Shown in pieces: positions 31,500 through 43,931 of a stretch of DNA of 64,000 bases. The position numbers and the translations under genes were made by a program. The notes under the pieces are model-generated. The model had not been told where the DNA came from and searched no databases. It saw only the letters and a list, made by a program, of their open reading frames with translations. Source of the DNA: Paulownia fortunei (Eukaryota > Streptophyta > Magnoliopsida > Lamiales > Paulowniaceae); NCBI GenBank assembly GCA_019321725.1, contig CM033108.1:11426060-11490059 (forward strand). The letters are read 5' to 3'. The first letter of the stretch is position 1. Each line of letters begins with the position of its first letter.

Positions 31500-32869
31500 T
31501 TGAAAGAAGCAAGAAAGGAAAGCATGGCCAACAACAAGCATGGTGTGGAGAATATATTATTGTTGGACTATGCCAAACCTTCAGTCAACGGGACCAATTC
31601 AAGTATTAGGAGGCCGAAAATTCAAACAAACACCTTTAAAATCAAACGGACGATTATTCAAATAATTCAAACTTTAATGCAATTGGTGGTTCACCAAGTA
31701 ATGACCCTATTGCCCATATTGCCAATTTCTTAGAGATATACAACACTTTTAAACCCAATGGAATGACTGGTGATGCGATTAGGTTGAGATTATTTTATTT
31801 TCCTTGAGGGACAAGGCTAAGACTTGGATCAACTTATTCTGGATCAATTACTACATGGGAGGTAATGGCACAAGATTCCTTGCCGAGTACTTTCCACTTT
31901 CCAAAACTGCAAAAATAAGGAACGACATAACTATATTAGCATATTTCAATTTGGAATCCTTGTATGAAGCATGGGAAAGGTTCAAGGATTTATTGAGGAG
32001 ATGCCCACACCATGGCTTTCCTACATGGTTACAAGTGTAAATATTTTACAATGTCCGATCACACGACAATCGAGCAAACTCAAAGAAAACTCAAAGGAGG
32101 CATATGAGTTGTTAGATAAATAACATCGAATGACAAACAAATATGAGCTTGGGAAAGAGGGCAGCAGGGGCTCACACTATTGACATATACTCAACCCATT
32201 TAGCCTATATCGAAGTATTGAATAAGAAAATTGATAGCATGAGTGCTTCAGTGATGAAGATGCAAACCATTACATGCTAGTTGTGTGGAGGTAGATACTA
32301 TAACACTGATTACCAAGTTGAAAACATATTTCCATCCTCATCCGAGCAAGCTAACTATGTTGGAAATGTCAATAGGTAAGCAAACACTCCATATTCCCAA
32401 ACATACAATCCCAGATGGAGGAATCATCCAAATTTTGCATGGGGAAATTAAGAGAACTATAACTCTTTCCAAGAAAATCAATGCATGGCAAGGCCTCTAC
32501 CACCCAAATACCCACCTCAAGAGGAAAAGCTAAGTTTGGATGAGATGATGAGCAAATTCTTATTTACCACCTAAAACTAGATTTCAAAATCAAGAGGCAT
32601 CAATCCGAAACTTGGAGACTCAAGTGGGGCAATTGGCTGGTATGATGTCCATGCGAGTGCAAGGTTCTTTGCCAAGTGATATAGAGAAAAATCCTAAGGA
32701 GCGTGTCAAAGCTAATACCTTGAGAAGTAGGAAAGAGATGGAAATGAAAGTCAAGAACATGGATTCTCAAGAAGAGAAGTCAAACACCAAGGGTAAGAAA
32801 GTGGGACATCAACAAGAGAAGGAGGACAAACGTGGATCAACATCCAAGCCCAGCACTTCATCCACATAG
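31500..32869 (+). pseudogene. Athila-like gag
   Basis: Opens near 31500 with a line like 'LLDYAKPSVNGTNSSI', then DPIAHIANFLEIYNTFKPNGMTGDAIRLRLFYFP (near 31720), DKAKTWINLF, SLYEAWERFKDLLRRCPHHGFPTWLQV (31950-32037), which is the diagnostic Athila-type capsid wording. It continues with a YELLD-like line and LNKKIDSMSASVM near 32220, an ETQVGQLAGMMSMRVQGSLPSDIEKNP block near 32612, and a basic, lysine-rich end to 32869. Stops and frameshifts split it into at least five frames. Gag would assemble the particle; this copy cannot. Confidence 0.8.
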
Positions 32870-33640
32870 GTTGTTCATAATAAATCGATAAGTATTCCTC
32901 ACCCTTTTCCTTTGGCATTGAAAAAGCAAAAGTTAAATATGTAATTTAAATTTCTTATGGTTTTTAAGAAGTTGCATATTAATATTTCTTTCGCGGATGC
33001 TTTACTTCAAATGCCTAGTTATGTTGTATTATTGAAAGAAATTTTATCAAACAAAAGAAAGTTGGAGGAGCATGAGATGATGAATTTGATCGAGAAATGT
33101 TTGACGATTGTATAAAACAATCTCCCTCTTAAGCTAAAGGATCCCAGGAGTTTCCTATCCCTCGCACCATTAGTCTAATTTTATTTTCTAAAGTTATATG
33201 ATTTGGGTGCTAGAATTAATCCTTTTAGGAAATTGGACTTGGGGAGCCAAAGCCCACAATGGTATCTTTGCAACTAGCTAACCAGTCTATCAAGTATCTT
33301 ATAGGCATCATTGAGGATGTGCTTTTCAAGGTAGACAACTTCATATCATAGATTGATTTTCTTATCTTGGATATGGAAGAGGACCAGATAGACCTTTTCT
33401 TGCTATGAGTAAGGTATTAATTTATGTTCTGTTAGGAAGGTTAATACTTAAAGTAGGAGATGATCATGCAATTTTTAATATTTATCAAGGCCATGTATCA
33501 CTCGGATGATGAACATAGTTGTTATAAAGTTGACACATAAAGACTCTTTAGCAATTGAAGTTTTGAAAGAGAATAGATGAGTTAGAGGCATGTTTGGTTC
33601 TTGCTAAGGAAAAGAAAAGGGTGATGAGAACATAAGGGTT
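32870..33640 (+). pseudogene. Athila-like protease region
   Basis: Near 33200 the plus strand reads LYDLGARINPF, the place of the DLGA(S/T)INLMP active site in this clade. After a frame change it continues near 33258-33400 with MVSLQLANQSIKYLIGIIEDVLFKVDNF and FLILDMEEDQIDLFLL, the conserved flap and C-terminal part. The catalytic Asp is present. Stops follow, and 33460-33640 is a degenerate linker. Confidence 0.7.
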
Positions 33641-35200
33641 ATTGTGGAAAGTTTGAAGGCCAATCCTCACAAAAAGAATGCTCAACCACAGTTTGAAGTA
33701 TTAGAGAGGTCTCCCACAATACAACAAAATCTATCTATTGAGGAGCCTCTTATCCTTGAACTTAAACCCCTTCCCTTTCATTTGAAGTATGCTGATCTTG
33801 ATGATTTGAATTCTTTGACGGTAATTATTTCTTCTTCCTTGATATATGAGATGGAGGAGAAGCCCCTAAGAGACCTTAGGGAGCACAAACAACCTTTGGA
33901 TGGAAGATAGCTAATATAAAGAGAATTAGCCCCTCCATTTGCATGCACAAAATCTTAATAGAAGAGAGCTTGAAGCATTTGGTGCAACCATAAAAGAGTT
34001 TAAATGTAATGATGCAAGAGGTGGTGAAAGTCAAAACTAACAAGTTTCTTAATACAAATATTATTTGTCTCATCTCCAGTTGTTAGTGGGTGAGCCCCGT
34101 ACAATATGTGCTTAAAAAAGGAGGTATGACAGTTATTCAAAATGATTATAATGAGTTAATACCTACAAAGACAGTTATGGGGTGGAGAGTGTGTATGGAT
34201 TATGATAGTTAAATGATGCGACAAGAAAAGACCACTTTGTCCTTCCCTTTATTGATCAAATAATGGAGAGGCTTGCGGTGTATGAGTTTTATTACTTTCT
34301 TGATGGATATTTGGGTTACAATCAAATAGCTATAGCTCCAAGGATCAACAGAAAACCACATTCACTTGTCCTTGTGGCACATTTGCATTTAGGAGAATGC
34401 CGTTTGATTTGTGTAATGCACCCGTAAATTTTCAAAGATGCATGATGGCTACTTTTTAGGATATGGTTGAATAATTTCTTGAGATTTTCATGGATGACTT
34501 CTTGGTATTAGGATCTTCATTTGATACTTATTTATCTAATCTATATTTGGTGTTAGCTAGATGTGAAGAGACCAATCATGTTTTAAAATGTGCAAAATGC
34601 CACTTCATGGTGCAAGAAGGGATTGTACTTGGTCACAAAATATCACATAGGGGCATTCAGGTTGATAGGGCCAAGGTCGAGGTGATAGAGAAGTTGCCCC
34701 TCCCACATTGGTGAAAAAAGTGAGGAGTTTTTTGGGCTATGCCGAGTTCTACTGCTGGTTTATCAAGGATTTTCTAAAATTGGTAAACCTTTTTCTAATC
34801 TTTTAGTTAAGGATGCACCGTTTGATTTTAATGATGATTGTGTACAAGCTTTCACAACTTTGAAGGAGAGACTAATTACTGCACCCATTATGGTGGCACC
34901 CGATTGGAGATTGTCCTTTGAATTTATGTGCTATATGTGCAATCCATGGTGAAAAAGAACTTCTATTATAGTATTTTCTTTTGATAAGTTTCATTTATTC
35001 CTTGTTTTGGTAAAATTATTGACCACTCCATACTTAAATATCTTCTTGCAAAGAAAGATGCAAAACTAAGGTTGATTAGATGAAGTCTTTTATTACAAGA
35101 ATCTAATCTTCAATATTAGAGATAAGAAAGGCGTGAGAATGTTGCAGTGGATCACTTGCTTAGGAAACAAAGTCCTAACATTGATCATGTGAATGTTCCT
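33641..35200 (+). pseudogene. Athila-like reverse transcriptase and RNase H
   Basis: Linker: LILELKPLPFHLKYADLDD (33750-33800), the usual entry to pol. Then VSPVQYVLKKGGMTVIQN with NELIPTKTVMGWRVCMDYDS near 34090-34205; the LND following is lost. Later FLEIFMDDFLVLGSSFDTYLSNL (34473-34535) keeps the aspartate pair, and KCHFMVQEGIVLGHKISHRGIQVDRAKVEVIEKLP follows to 34700. RNase H starts FDFNDDCVQAFTTLKERLITAPIMVAPDWRLSFE near 34820-34925, then breaks down. Many stops lie between 34200 and 34480. It is more decayed than the 8-15 kb relative. Confidence 0.8.
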
Positions 35201-35339
35201 ATTGGTTAAAAATTTCTGAATGAATAATTGTATGCCATCACATCATCTCCTTAGTTTGCATAATTTGCTAACTATGTTGTAACAAGAGCCTTTCCCATGA
35301 ATCTTTCTTTTTAACGAAAAAAAATATGTGGGAGGAACC

Positions 35340-36520
35340 ATGTTTGCTTAAAATTTGTGTTGAAAATATTGTGTGACGATGTGTATTGGATTTTTGGGGT
35401 TCTTACTAGTTCACACACCGAAGAGGAATGTAGTCTATTTTACACTATTGTCATGACCGGGAGGTATGTGGTCACTTTGGTCCCACAAAAACTGCAGCAA
35501 AGGTATTTCAATCCATTTTTTATTGGCCTACTTTATTTAAACATATATATGTATATGCTGCTTTATGTGAAAGGTGCTAAAGAAATGGTAACATTTCTTG
35601 AAAGTATGAAATGCCTTTGAACAACATTCCTGAATGCAAACTGTTTGATGTTTGGGTTATTAATTTTAGGGAACTATTTCCAAGTTCTTGCTCTAATCAT
35701 ACTTCTTGCGGTTGATTATGTATATAAGTAGGTAGAGGCGGAAGCATTAAGAACTAATGATGGTAGGATGGTTGTTAAGTTTTTGAAAAATCACATCTTC
35801 ACTAGATTTGGCACCCATAGAGCTATCATTAGTTATGGTGGTACATATTTTTGCAATAAACAATTTGAAACTCTTTTAAGAAAATATGGTATCACCCATA
35901 AAATTACTACCCCCTATCACCTTCAAAGAAGTGGACTAGTAGAAAATCTTAATAGAAAACTCACACACATCTTTGATAAAATAGTGAGCTTGTCTACGAA
36001 AGATTGGGCATTGTGCCTTGATGATGCTTTATGGGCTTGTAAGGCTGCATACAAAACACCAATTGCCTGTCTCCATATAGGTTGCTCTTTTTGGTAAAGC
36101 ATGTTATCTCCTTGTTGAGCTTGAATATTGTGTATTTTGGGCTACAAAATTTCTTAACTTTGATATGAAATCTACTGGGCAAAATAGGTTGCTCCAATTA
36201 AATGAGATGGACAAATTCCAACATCAAGCATATGAAAATGCCATGTTATACAAGGACAGGACCATGATGGCATGACAAGCACAATGCTAAGAGGGAATTC
36301 ACCGAGGGAAAAGTAGTGCCATTGTATAATTCAAGGATGAAGCTCTTTCTAGGCAAGTTGAAGTCGGGTCCTTTAAAGTGACTAAAGTCTTTCCCTCTAA
36401 AGTCATTGAGGTGAAAAAAACACCTTCAAGGTCAATGGGCAAAGATTGAAACACAATTTGGGAGAAGGCGTTGATCGGCATATGACCACCATTTCTTTCA
36501 CCAACTCTAAATAGAGGCTC
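35340..36520 (+). pseudogene. Athila-like integrase with two lost catalytic acids
   Basis: The zinc region reads GHFGPTKTAAKVFQS..FYWPTLFKH near 35475-35545, with a Cys pair shortly after. Core: FDVWVINFRELFPSS near 35650, where the family has GIDFMGPF, so the first Asp is Asn. Next is RAIISYGGTYFCN at 35817-35860, where the family has SDGG, so the second Asp is Tyr. The glutamate remains in SGLVENLNRKL. WALCLDDALWACKAAYKTPI follows, and after a frameshift the C-terminal part LLFGKACYLLVELEY, QLNEMDKFQHQAYENAMLYKDR and a basic end GSFKVTKVFPSKVIEVK. Two of three catalytic residues are gone. Confidence 0.85.
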
Positions 36521-36539
36521 TACAGTCAAGCTAATAACT

Positions 36540-37868
36540 TTAAATTAGAACTATTTCTATTCCTCACTCTATTAATTTTGTTTTCTTTTTCATTGCATTT
36601 GCACGTGTTATTTCATATTCCCTCTTCTTGATTGTAAGTTCTTATCTCATTGGTGATGTATAGACTATCATTAGACCTCCAACAAACACATGTTTGTGGA
36701 TACACTTCTAATTGATGGGGAATAGTTCTTTTCCCCTATGCTTTTTCTTGTTTTAAACATTGAGGACAATGTTTTATTTACGTTTGACGGTGAGAATTAT
36801 GTTTTGTGGAAAGTATTTAATGGAAATTGAGTTAATTTGTTTGATTTTTATTGATGAATTATATGTGAAGTACATGTTTTGTGTGATGAAAGTCCGAGAA
36901 GAAGCATGTTTTTGTTGACAAACTTGATTAGATTTATATTTGAGATTGAATGATTTATCTTGATGACTGATGTAATATGGCGATTCTTGTTTGCATAGAG
37001 TCTACGGAAAAAAAGATTGCTAGTCTTGTAATATAGAGATTCTTGTTTGTAGTTAGTCTTTGTCATGAATGATGAATTTTCATTGACCATGTTGTGTAAA
37101 AATCTTATGAATTTCGTGTTACTTGGTGTTAGATTTTGCTCTCAATGAGTCATGTTGGTCCATATGTGGTGGTCTAGACTTATTTAGTTATCCTTTGAGG
37201 TGAAATCCTAGATAACTAGCAAATCTGAAAATGATTTAGGCCATCTATGACTCGTTTGTACCTTTCATGATAACATCACTATCACTAGTTACCCCTTTGA
37301 GCATCTTTCAAGAATGGCATGTGCAATGCATATGAATGACCACCATTCGAATTCGTAGCTCATTATACCTACCTTTTGTAGCCTAAAATATGTGACTTCT
37401 TGTGCACAATTTTCATTTAGGGATCATGTGGAAACATCTTGGGCATGACAAGAAAAATGCAATTGGGTGTATGAGCATGAAAAATGTGAAAAAAAGTCAT
37501 CACAATCCATGAAGATAAAAAAATATAAGTTTGGGGTTGTGAAAGAAAAAGAATATAAATTAAAATTATGGGATTCATGAAAAAAAGAGAAAAAGAAAAA
37601 GAAGAAAAGAAGGAAAAGTATTGAAAAACAAAAGAAAAGAAAAGAATGAATCCTAGAAGAAAGAGTAGTGAGGAAGAGAAAAAAATGGAGGGGATTGGAA
37701 TTTTATGTGCAACACATCAACTCTCTTGCTTTGATTTATCCTTACCATTCCTTGGTAGCCAATTGTCCTACTGGGCGTGCCAAAAATTTGTAACACAAAA
37801 ATCGTTGTCTGTAAAATTAAAAAATAAGAAAAATTATAAGATATGAATGAAATGATAATAAAAAAGGA
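36540..37868 (+). mobile_element. 3' non-coding part of the Athila-like element; no clear gene
   Basis: Contains 'ttttaaacattgaggacaatg' near 36752, a stretch that plant Athila-type elements carry after pol. Then an AT-rich body, and a purine-rich run 37560-37690. I could not find a repeat of the 5' LTR (29901-31388) here, so the 3' LTR is missing or unrecognisable. Frames at 36848-37090 and 37646-37886 overlap each other and match nothing. Confidence 0.55.
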
Positions 37869-38569
37869 ATGATATGAGCATACCATTCCTTATGCTTGGT
37901 ATCTACAAGGAATGAGAAAGGAATGGAATTTGATTCCAATCATATGATTGATAATTAGAAATAAATATAGGAATGTAATAAAATTATTTTTTATGACCAG
38001 ATTACCATTAGCAATAAAAGTTTAAAATAAAATTATTTATTCAATATGTTGTTGTTTTTATTAAATGTTACATGCAAATTTTGGTTGAAATTGGATATAT
38101 CGAATTCAGTTCAATAGTAGTAGTTTTTTTTAAAATATTTGACATTTAATTTGTCTACTCAATATACATTTTTTTTTGAATCACCAAGTTTTGAAATTGG
38201 TTTTACTAGAAATCAAATCTAATTTCTTTTAGAATAGACTTTAAACCGAATTTCCAAAATAATCTAACCAAACTCATTTTTGTCAAGAGACAACTTGCTA
38301 CACAAGTATAACTGAAAATATTCTATTGCAATAGTAATATAGTAATCTCAACATAGTATTTTATTCAATCATCATGCATCCACAATTATTTATTTCCTCA
38401 ATGTTGAATCAAAGTAAATATTCAAGCTAATAAAAACTAAAACTATTCAACTAAATATCAAAATAACCAATATATAATAAGGTATCATTCAAACCAAAAA
38501 ATAAAAAAACTCAAATGTTTTTAGTAATTAATATACCATAGTAAATTAATTTTGTAGAGAGAAAAAACT

Positions 38570-38851
38570 TCAAACGTCACCATGTAGAATAGCGTTGACT
38601 AGCTGTTCTCTACCTTCTTCAGTCATGCTAAACAACACATCGATTAACTTATGGGAATTGGCTATATGGCACACATCTTTGATGACTTCCCCTATAGTAA
38701 GATTAGGGATCTTCCTTATCTCCGAATCAATTTTCTGTCTCTTTTCTGAAATTCCAGTATCAACTCCAATTGCTTTACTGAAAACCTGACTAGTTTTGGC
38801 AATTTCATTTCCAATAACTGAAGCTGCTTCTTTGATATCGACCATAACCAT
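38570..38851 (-). pseudogene. Myb/SANT-like Harbinger ORF, C-terminal part
   Basis: An open frame of 93 codons reading DIKEAASVIGNEIAKTSQVF, then SKAIGVDTGISEKRQKIDSE and IPNLTIGEVIKDVCHIANSH. This is the C-terminal tail of the Myb/SANT-type proteins that accompany Harbinger transposases in plants; host genes of the same family are annotated as L10-interacting MYB proteins. In working elements the Myb protein helps the transposase bind ends and enter the nucleus. The DNA-binding N-terminal domain is missing. Its middle part is found fused to transposase sequence just upstream (38873-39235); a short frame break lies between. Confidence 0.75.
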
Positions 38852-38872
38852 TAAGTTATATGTGCTTCTACT

Positions 38873-39235
38873 TCATTTTTTCTTCTTTTGATTGTGAACT
38901 TCACTTCTTGGAGATTGCATAGGAGAGAATGAAATGGAAGCATTAAAATCCTTAAGACCATTTTCCATAGCAGCTTCAATATCATTAGTATCATTGTTAG
39001 TCTCTTCTCTTTGCATCTCTTCCATCATATCACTAGGACATTCAACATTGATTCCTGTTGCTCGATCTTTTACAAAAATAATAATCAAGTCATCATAAAA
39101 AGGGAATGACTTATTTTTACAACTTGAATGCGTAGGATGACTTTCACTCCAATCATTCAGATGGTATCTTTGACATCGAAATGGTGAAAGAAATCTATCA
39201 CTATTTGTATATCCAGCATCCGCAAGATAATGCAA
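38873..39235 (-). pseudogene. Transposase-to-Myb junction ORF (deletion fusion)
   Basis: One frame whose first 30 residues are transposase, LADAGYTNSDRFLSPFRCQRYH and LNDW, the well-known block of the Harbinger nuclease after its second Asp. The frame then changes without a stop to a Myb-companion sequence: FPFYDDLIIIF, DRATGINVECPSDMMEEMQ and a polar acidic linker ending in KKKK. Transposase sequence after SESHP (including the glutamate of the D,D,E triad, in the 'IERCFG' region) and the N-terminal Myb domain are both missing, so a single deletion joined the two genes. In plant Harbingers the two genes are separate. Confidence 0.75.
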
Positions 39236-39239
39236 ACCT

Positions 39240-40000
39240 TAGAAATTATATAAGAGTCATGAGTTAGTTTTAACTATATTACATATGATTCTACTATTTT
39301 TTTTATTTTAGATAAGGTGGGATTTATGAATCTTATCGCGATGAACTACCAAGCTGTTTCTCCTACTTATTGCATCTCTTAAACTCTACCATCAGCAGTT
39401 GATCCTTCCCAGCCTGGTAATACATAGATAAACTGCATATCTTGGGAGCACACTCCTAATACATTAGTAGCAAATTCATTTTTACGTGTCCGATATCTAG
39501 GTTTGTCTTCTATAAGGACACGAACCTTGATATGGGTACCATCTAAAGCTCCTAAGCACCTCTATTATTATAAAACTAAATAAGTACAATGTTATGCATA
39601 AACTAATTTATATGTAAATCAAATAACATACCTTAAACCATTTCCATCTCTCATCTATAGAGTTATCAGGTAATGCATTAGGTGTCTTAAGTAATTCCCC
39701 TTGAAGTGTAATAATAATATTTATCACTTGTCTGAAATGCCTACTAATTGTTTCCCCAAAATGTTTAAAATTAGCATTTATGATTCTTTGCTTTTGGTGA
39801 TGAGCCAAAATATGCACTGTCATAGCCACTTGTTCATCCACTAGCATATTCTTAGTCGATGATACTATACCAGTAGCTTCAAGTTTAGAGTATAAACGGA
39901 CAAAAGCTTGCCTATTCATCCTAATTACATTTTTGCATACACTATCACTCGCATAATTGATTTTTTGGATATATATTCTCCTCTCATAAAAATTATATTA
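39240..40000 (-). pseudogene. PIF/Harbinger transposase, N-terminal two thirds
   Basis: From 39990 downward: a line ending CKNVIRMNRQAFVRLYSKLEATG, then NMLVDEQVAMTVHILAHHQKQR (helix-turn-helix region), GETISRHFRQVINIIITLQGELL and DERWKWFK. After a short intron-like or broken stretch (39550-39610) comes [34 protein letters not shown] (first catalytic Asp in LDGT), [24 protein letters not shown] (second Asp) near 39380-39440, then a stop and ISRRNSL. The third catalytic residue (Glu) lies in the part deleted at the fusion. The order and spacing leave no doubt about the family. Confidence 0.85.
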
Positions 40001-41246
40001 ATACATTGGTCTTAAACTAATAGACTTATTATGAATATGAGAACATTCAGCCAAAATCAATTTACTGAATGCATTATATTCAACCAAAATGACAACACTA
40101 CCAAGTGATTATTTCTCCTTGTCAATTTTCTTGTTGCTACACTTAATCTTGCCATAACTGCAAATTTAATATATAGAATATGTATCAAATGGTTTCAAGC
40201 ATTCAAATAGATAAAAATATTTCTTCCAAAAAATAATTCAAATAAAAGTAAATAATAAAGTGTTTAACAAATTTTCATAATTTTCATTGTACCTTAAAAT
40301 ATAAAGGACATGGAAGAGTATGGGATAGTGGTATACATGTAACTTTATATTCTTATGAAGTGCGTAGTTCAAATCTTGATTAGTGCCTCCTAAAGTTAAA
40401 TCTATTAACATTATACATTGATCATAATAACATAAAACCAAATCATCATTTAATAGTTTTATTGTCATCACGTGGGTTTACAATTCTTGGGTAGAACCAA
40501 ATTTTTCAATCTAATCAGGGCCCGATCTTTTGCCCATATCGAAAAACCACAAAAGGAAAAAAAATGATGGTGAAAAGAACTCAATTCAAACATGATGATC
40601 TCTCACACACACACACACACAACCAAAAAAGTGCCATGATGCGGTCAAACAGTATGAACATTATATGCTTTCCAATGGGATACTTATACTATTTAGTAAA
40701 TTAACAGAAAAAGATGAAATATATTATTAATTCACATAAAAACAAATGTGGTAGAAGGATTCAGAAATCCTTTTTATTGACAAATAGGTTACAAAAACTG
40801 ATGAAGCAAGAAATAAAAAGTCTGCTAACCTATTAAATATATAAACCTATTGAATACTGAATAAGTACTAAAGAGAAGAGGCACTTGGATTCAGATATCA
40901 AAGGCAAAAGTCCAACCTTAATTAGAAAACCCAATGAATAAAGAGAGATGAAGAGAAGTTTAATATTCAAACCTGGTGGTGACTGGGAAGAACTAGACGA
41001 AGTAGATGATAGATTTTTTTGTGTAAGGTTAATTTTATCAATCTCTTTTGTTAAGTTATGATGATAATTTTGTCAAAATTAGATATATGTAAGGATAGTT
41101 TTGTCAAAAATTAATATAAATTTTTACTCTGTGATTAGAAATACATAAAACCATAGGTGAGTAAAGGAATGACTAATCCCTTAGTTTTGGGAATAGGGAT
41201 TCATCATAAAACATATCAATCATGTGTTTTGGAATGGACTTATTAT
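40001..41246. other. Harbinger non-coding right part
   Basis: AT-rich, no gene recognised. Includes a (CA)9 run at 40604-40621. The frame at 40238-40471 shows no similarity I know. It ends in the stretch 'ggaatggacttattat', where the C solo LTR begins. Confidence 0.5.
40604..40621. repeat. (CA)n microsatellite
   Basis: About nine CA units in an otherwise AT-rich stretch. Confidence 0.95.
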
Positions 41247-43483
41247 TGGGTTCGCTATAATCGCAGGGGTATACGCAACGAAAAATTAAATTTTTATCAA
41301 ACATAAATTTAACTCATTTCATTCGAAAGAGATTTTAACGATCGTGCTTATTCAAGTGAATATATAAACAAATATAAAATTTGGATTATACCTTCTGCGC
41401 ACTCCGATTGTTGTTTGGAATGAAGCAATTAATTGCTTATCCTATACTTTTAAAACTTGCAGGGATCCAAGTGTATTCCCTCTATCAGGTCCACATTACG
41501 GAAGAACAACACCAATTAATAGGATTCGCTAGTATCTTTTTAATTGTTTACTAATCTAGAATCGGAGTAAATTTTCAAGAACAATAAAGATTAATTATTT
41601 AAGTTCTTGAAATTATATTATGAAGAGAATAACAAGAAACTGATTTTCTTTTAAAGAACAAGAAAATCAAGATTACAATAAAACGCTTTTATTTTTCTTT
41701 TCTTGAAGAGAAAAATAGAAGACCTAACAAAATAATTTTTGCTTAATTTGCTGAAAAAATAATGTAATTTTTGTTATAGGGCTAAAAATTTGATCTTTCT
41801 CCAACTCTTGAAGAGTTTGATAATTTTGAACTACTTCAAAGTTTTACTTTGGAAGGATCCCAAATCTTCTAAAAACTTTTCTCTTTTCTCTCTCCTATTG
41901 TATGTGGACTAATTTGAGACTATATTAATCATCAAAATTATCTACATATATTGTTGATATTAATTTGAACTCTTCAAATAATATCAAGATAGATATATAT
42001 CATATATATATATATACTATAATTATATTTATATATAAATTAAATCTTAGTGGCCGATTTTATTCTATAAAATCGGACATTATATTTATTTAACTATAAA
42101 TATGTTAATTAAATAAATCACATTTATTTACTTTATTCTTTTCATATTTTAGTGGGCTTTTTAAGTGTTTCACATTAATTTTTGGGCCTGGACTAAAAAA
42201 ATCCATGAATCAGTCCAATTGATTCAATTCCAATTTAATCAATCTAATTGATTAATTTAATTTACTCCAATTGGGCTTCCTAATCAAATTAGGTCCAATT
42301 AAATAATTCAATTATTTAATTAAATAATTTAATTTAACCATTAAATTAAATAGAACCCTTAATTAATTAATTAATCATTATTAATTAATTAATTTCCAAC
42401 CATTGGATAAATTCTAAAATTAGAAATGTTACTTTTCATAAAGATGTGTGGCTCTCTGAGGTTCACTACTAAGCTAGTAGCGGGTTTGCAATATTTTCAA
42501 TTTATGAATAACAATCATTCCAATTAATTGATCTGCTTGGAATCAACTCCTTAATTTCAAGAAACTCACTATCCATGAAAACACCTAACAAGTAATCATG
42601 GCAAACTAGTTTTAGATGAAATAGCAAATAAACCTATTTTAGATGAGAGTACCATACACGTACGATTCTTTCAACAACTAATCTCCCGATTGAATTTAGG
42701 GTATGGATTATAAGTTGAAACCCTAAACGATTTAATAACTGTGATCTCATTTCAAGTTCCAATTATTCTTAATGAATCACAATTCATCCTACATTGGCTA
42801 AGATCTCTGAATCATGAACTATGAAAATACAGGAGATTTTCTTGTTTAAAAAGACAAGTGTCGAATTCTATATTGGCCACCGACAAACCTTCATGCACAT
42901 CAGTGCAACACCCAACATACCCTCTTTGTGATTGTCAAGCAATCAGAAGATATATCAAAGTATTATACGATGTACAAAAGCTACCGTCATGCCTCAAGTC
43001 CAAAGACTAGGTGTGTACTATTGTAACACAGAAATTCTTATTTTGATAGACAAAACTTCTAATTAAGAATTTCTTGTGGGCCATGTTCAGTGTACTTGTT
43101 TCCTAACAAGCACCTACATACATGCACTTACGTCTCTATGCTAATTCTAATGGAATGTGACATCCTTGTTTCACGAGCATGCATCATATGTGCTAGTCTT
43201 ACTGAGCTATTTGATATCCCATCTCAAAAAACTCTCGACTTAGAACATATTTAAGTCCAAAGCCTTAGGGGCATGTTCCATGATCACTATGATATGTGCG
43301 ACCATGCCCCGTAACTAAATTTGATCTAAGGACTTTATCTAATGTGCAGAAATAAAAGATGCAAGATATAAGATAAAGAAAATGCCCTTTTATTAAAATG
43401 ATTCCCAATAGGATTGTCTTTACAAAAGAAAAAGAGTATAATACACCCAATTCAATTGGGGCGTTAGGCATCCTACTCTAACA
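41247..43483 (-). mobile_element. Solo LTR, family C copia
   Basis: Full-length C LTR of 2237 bases, starting TGGGTTCGC at 41247 and ending CTCTAACA at 43483 (minus-strand start TGTTAGAG). No copia interior adjoins it: no polypurine tract on the right and no primer site on the left. The five-base flanks are ATTAT and CTTGT, matching at three of five, so the target duplication is doubtful or mutated. It contains the TATA-like run at 41996-42045 and the AATTAATT-rich block. It serves as the reference for the C copies at 6070-8045 plus 15063-15128 and 61050-62668. Confidence 0.8.
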
Positions 43484-43545
43484 CTTGTGAATAACCATTC
43501 CATTCCCAGATACCAATCATGGCATTAGTGTCAAAATAAAGAAAC

Positions 43546-43931
43546 CATTTAAACAACCGCATAGGGTAGCCGTCCATGTATAAAATCTGCCTCATCCAAA
43601 GCCTATGAAAATCTTCCTCATTAGTTAGCTTGATAAGAATATGTTTGAAATTGATAATTCCAACACGAAATGCCCGTTCTAAACTCATAGAAGTGAATTT
43701 TGTGTGGAAATTCTGAATAGATGGTGTTCCTTTCAAAAAATTTCCAATGAGTGAAAACTAAATGAATTTTTTCCCACATTACAGGAGGTTATCCCGAATA
43801 AAGAGTTACAAACATCACTAAATGTTTTTTTTGACAACTGAGATTATTGTTATGTAAGATGTTTTGAAAAAGGAAGAATAGTAGAGTTAATGAACATTTG
43901 ACAACCTAATTAAAGGATTTCTCTGGTGGAG
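43546..43931 (-). pseudogene. LINE ORF1 fragment (DUF4283)
   Basis: The minus strand reads FHTKFTSMSLERAFRVGIINFKHILIKLTNEEDFHRLWMRQ and then YPMRLFKW, the first half of the DUF4283 domain of plant LINE ORF1. It ends at FKW, where the family continues with a threonine/proline stretch; the rest of this open frame (to 43473) is Harbinger-end-like sequence. Upstream, 43741-43931, the N-terminal part is degenerate but begins CTCCACCAGAG at the copia border. That fits the LINE leader ending CCTAAAT on the far side of the copia (55551 onward). Confidence 0.75.

Larger units (their letters stand above)
37869..43545 (-). mobile_element. PIF/Harbinger DNA transposon, internally deleted, with a nested solo LTR
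   Basis: Holds Harbinger-type transposase and a Myb/SANT-type companion gene on the minus strand. The left end region (37869-37960) and the right end region read inward share TTGGTATCT, GGAATG, GAATGG and ATGATTGATA in the same order. The right end includes 43484-43545 beyond the nested C solo LTR. Exact terminal inverted repeats and the TTA/TAA duplication could not be fixed. The subterminal 'ttttgtcaaaattagatatatgtaaggatag' type wording near 41070 is typical of such elements. It was once autonomous in type but now lacks parts of both genes. Confidence 0.65.

Noticed and set aside
41242..43488. ATTAT/CTTGT as a target duplication of the C solo LTR
   Set aside because: Only three of five bases agree, too few to claim.
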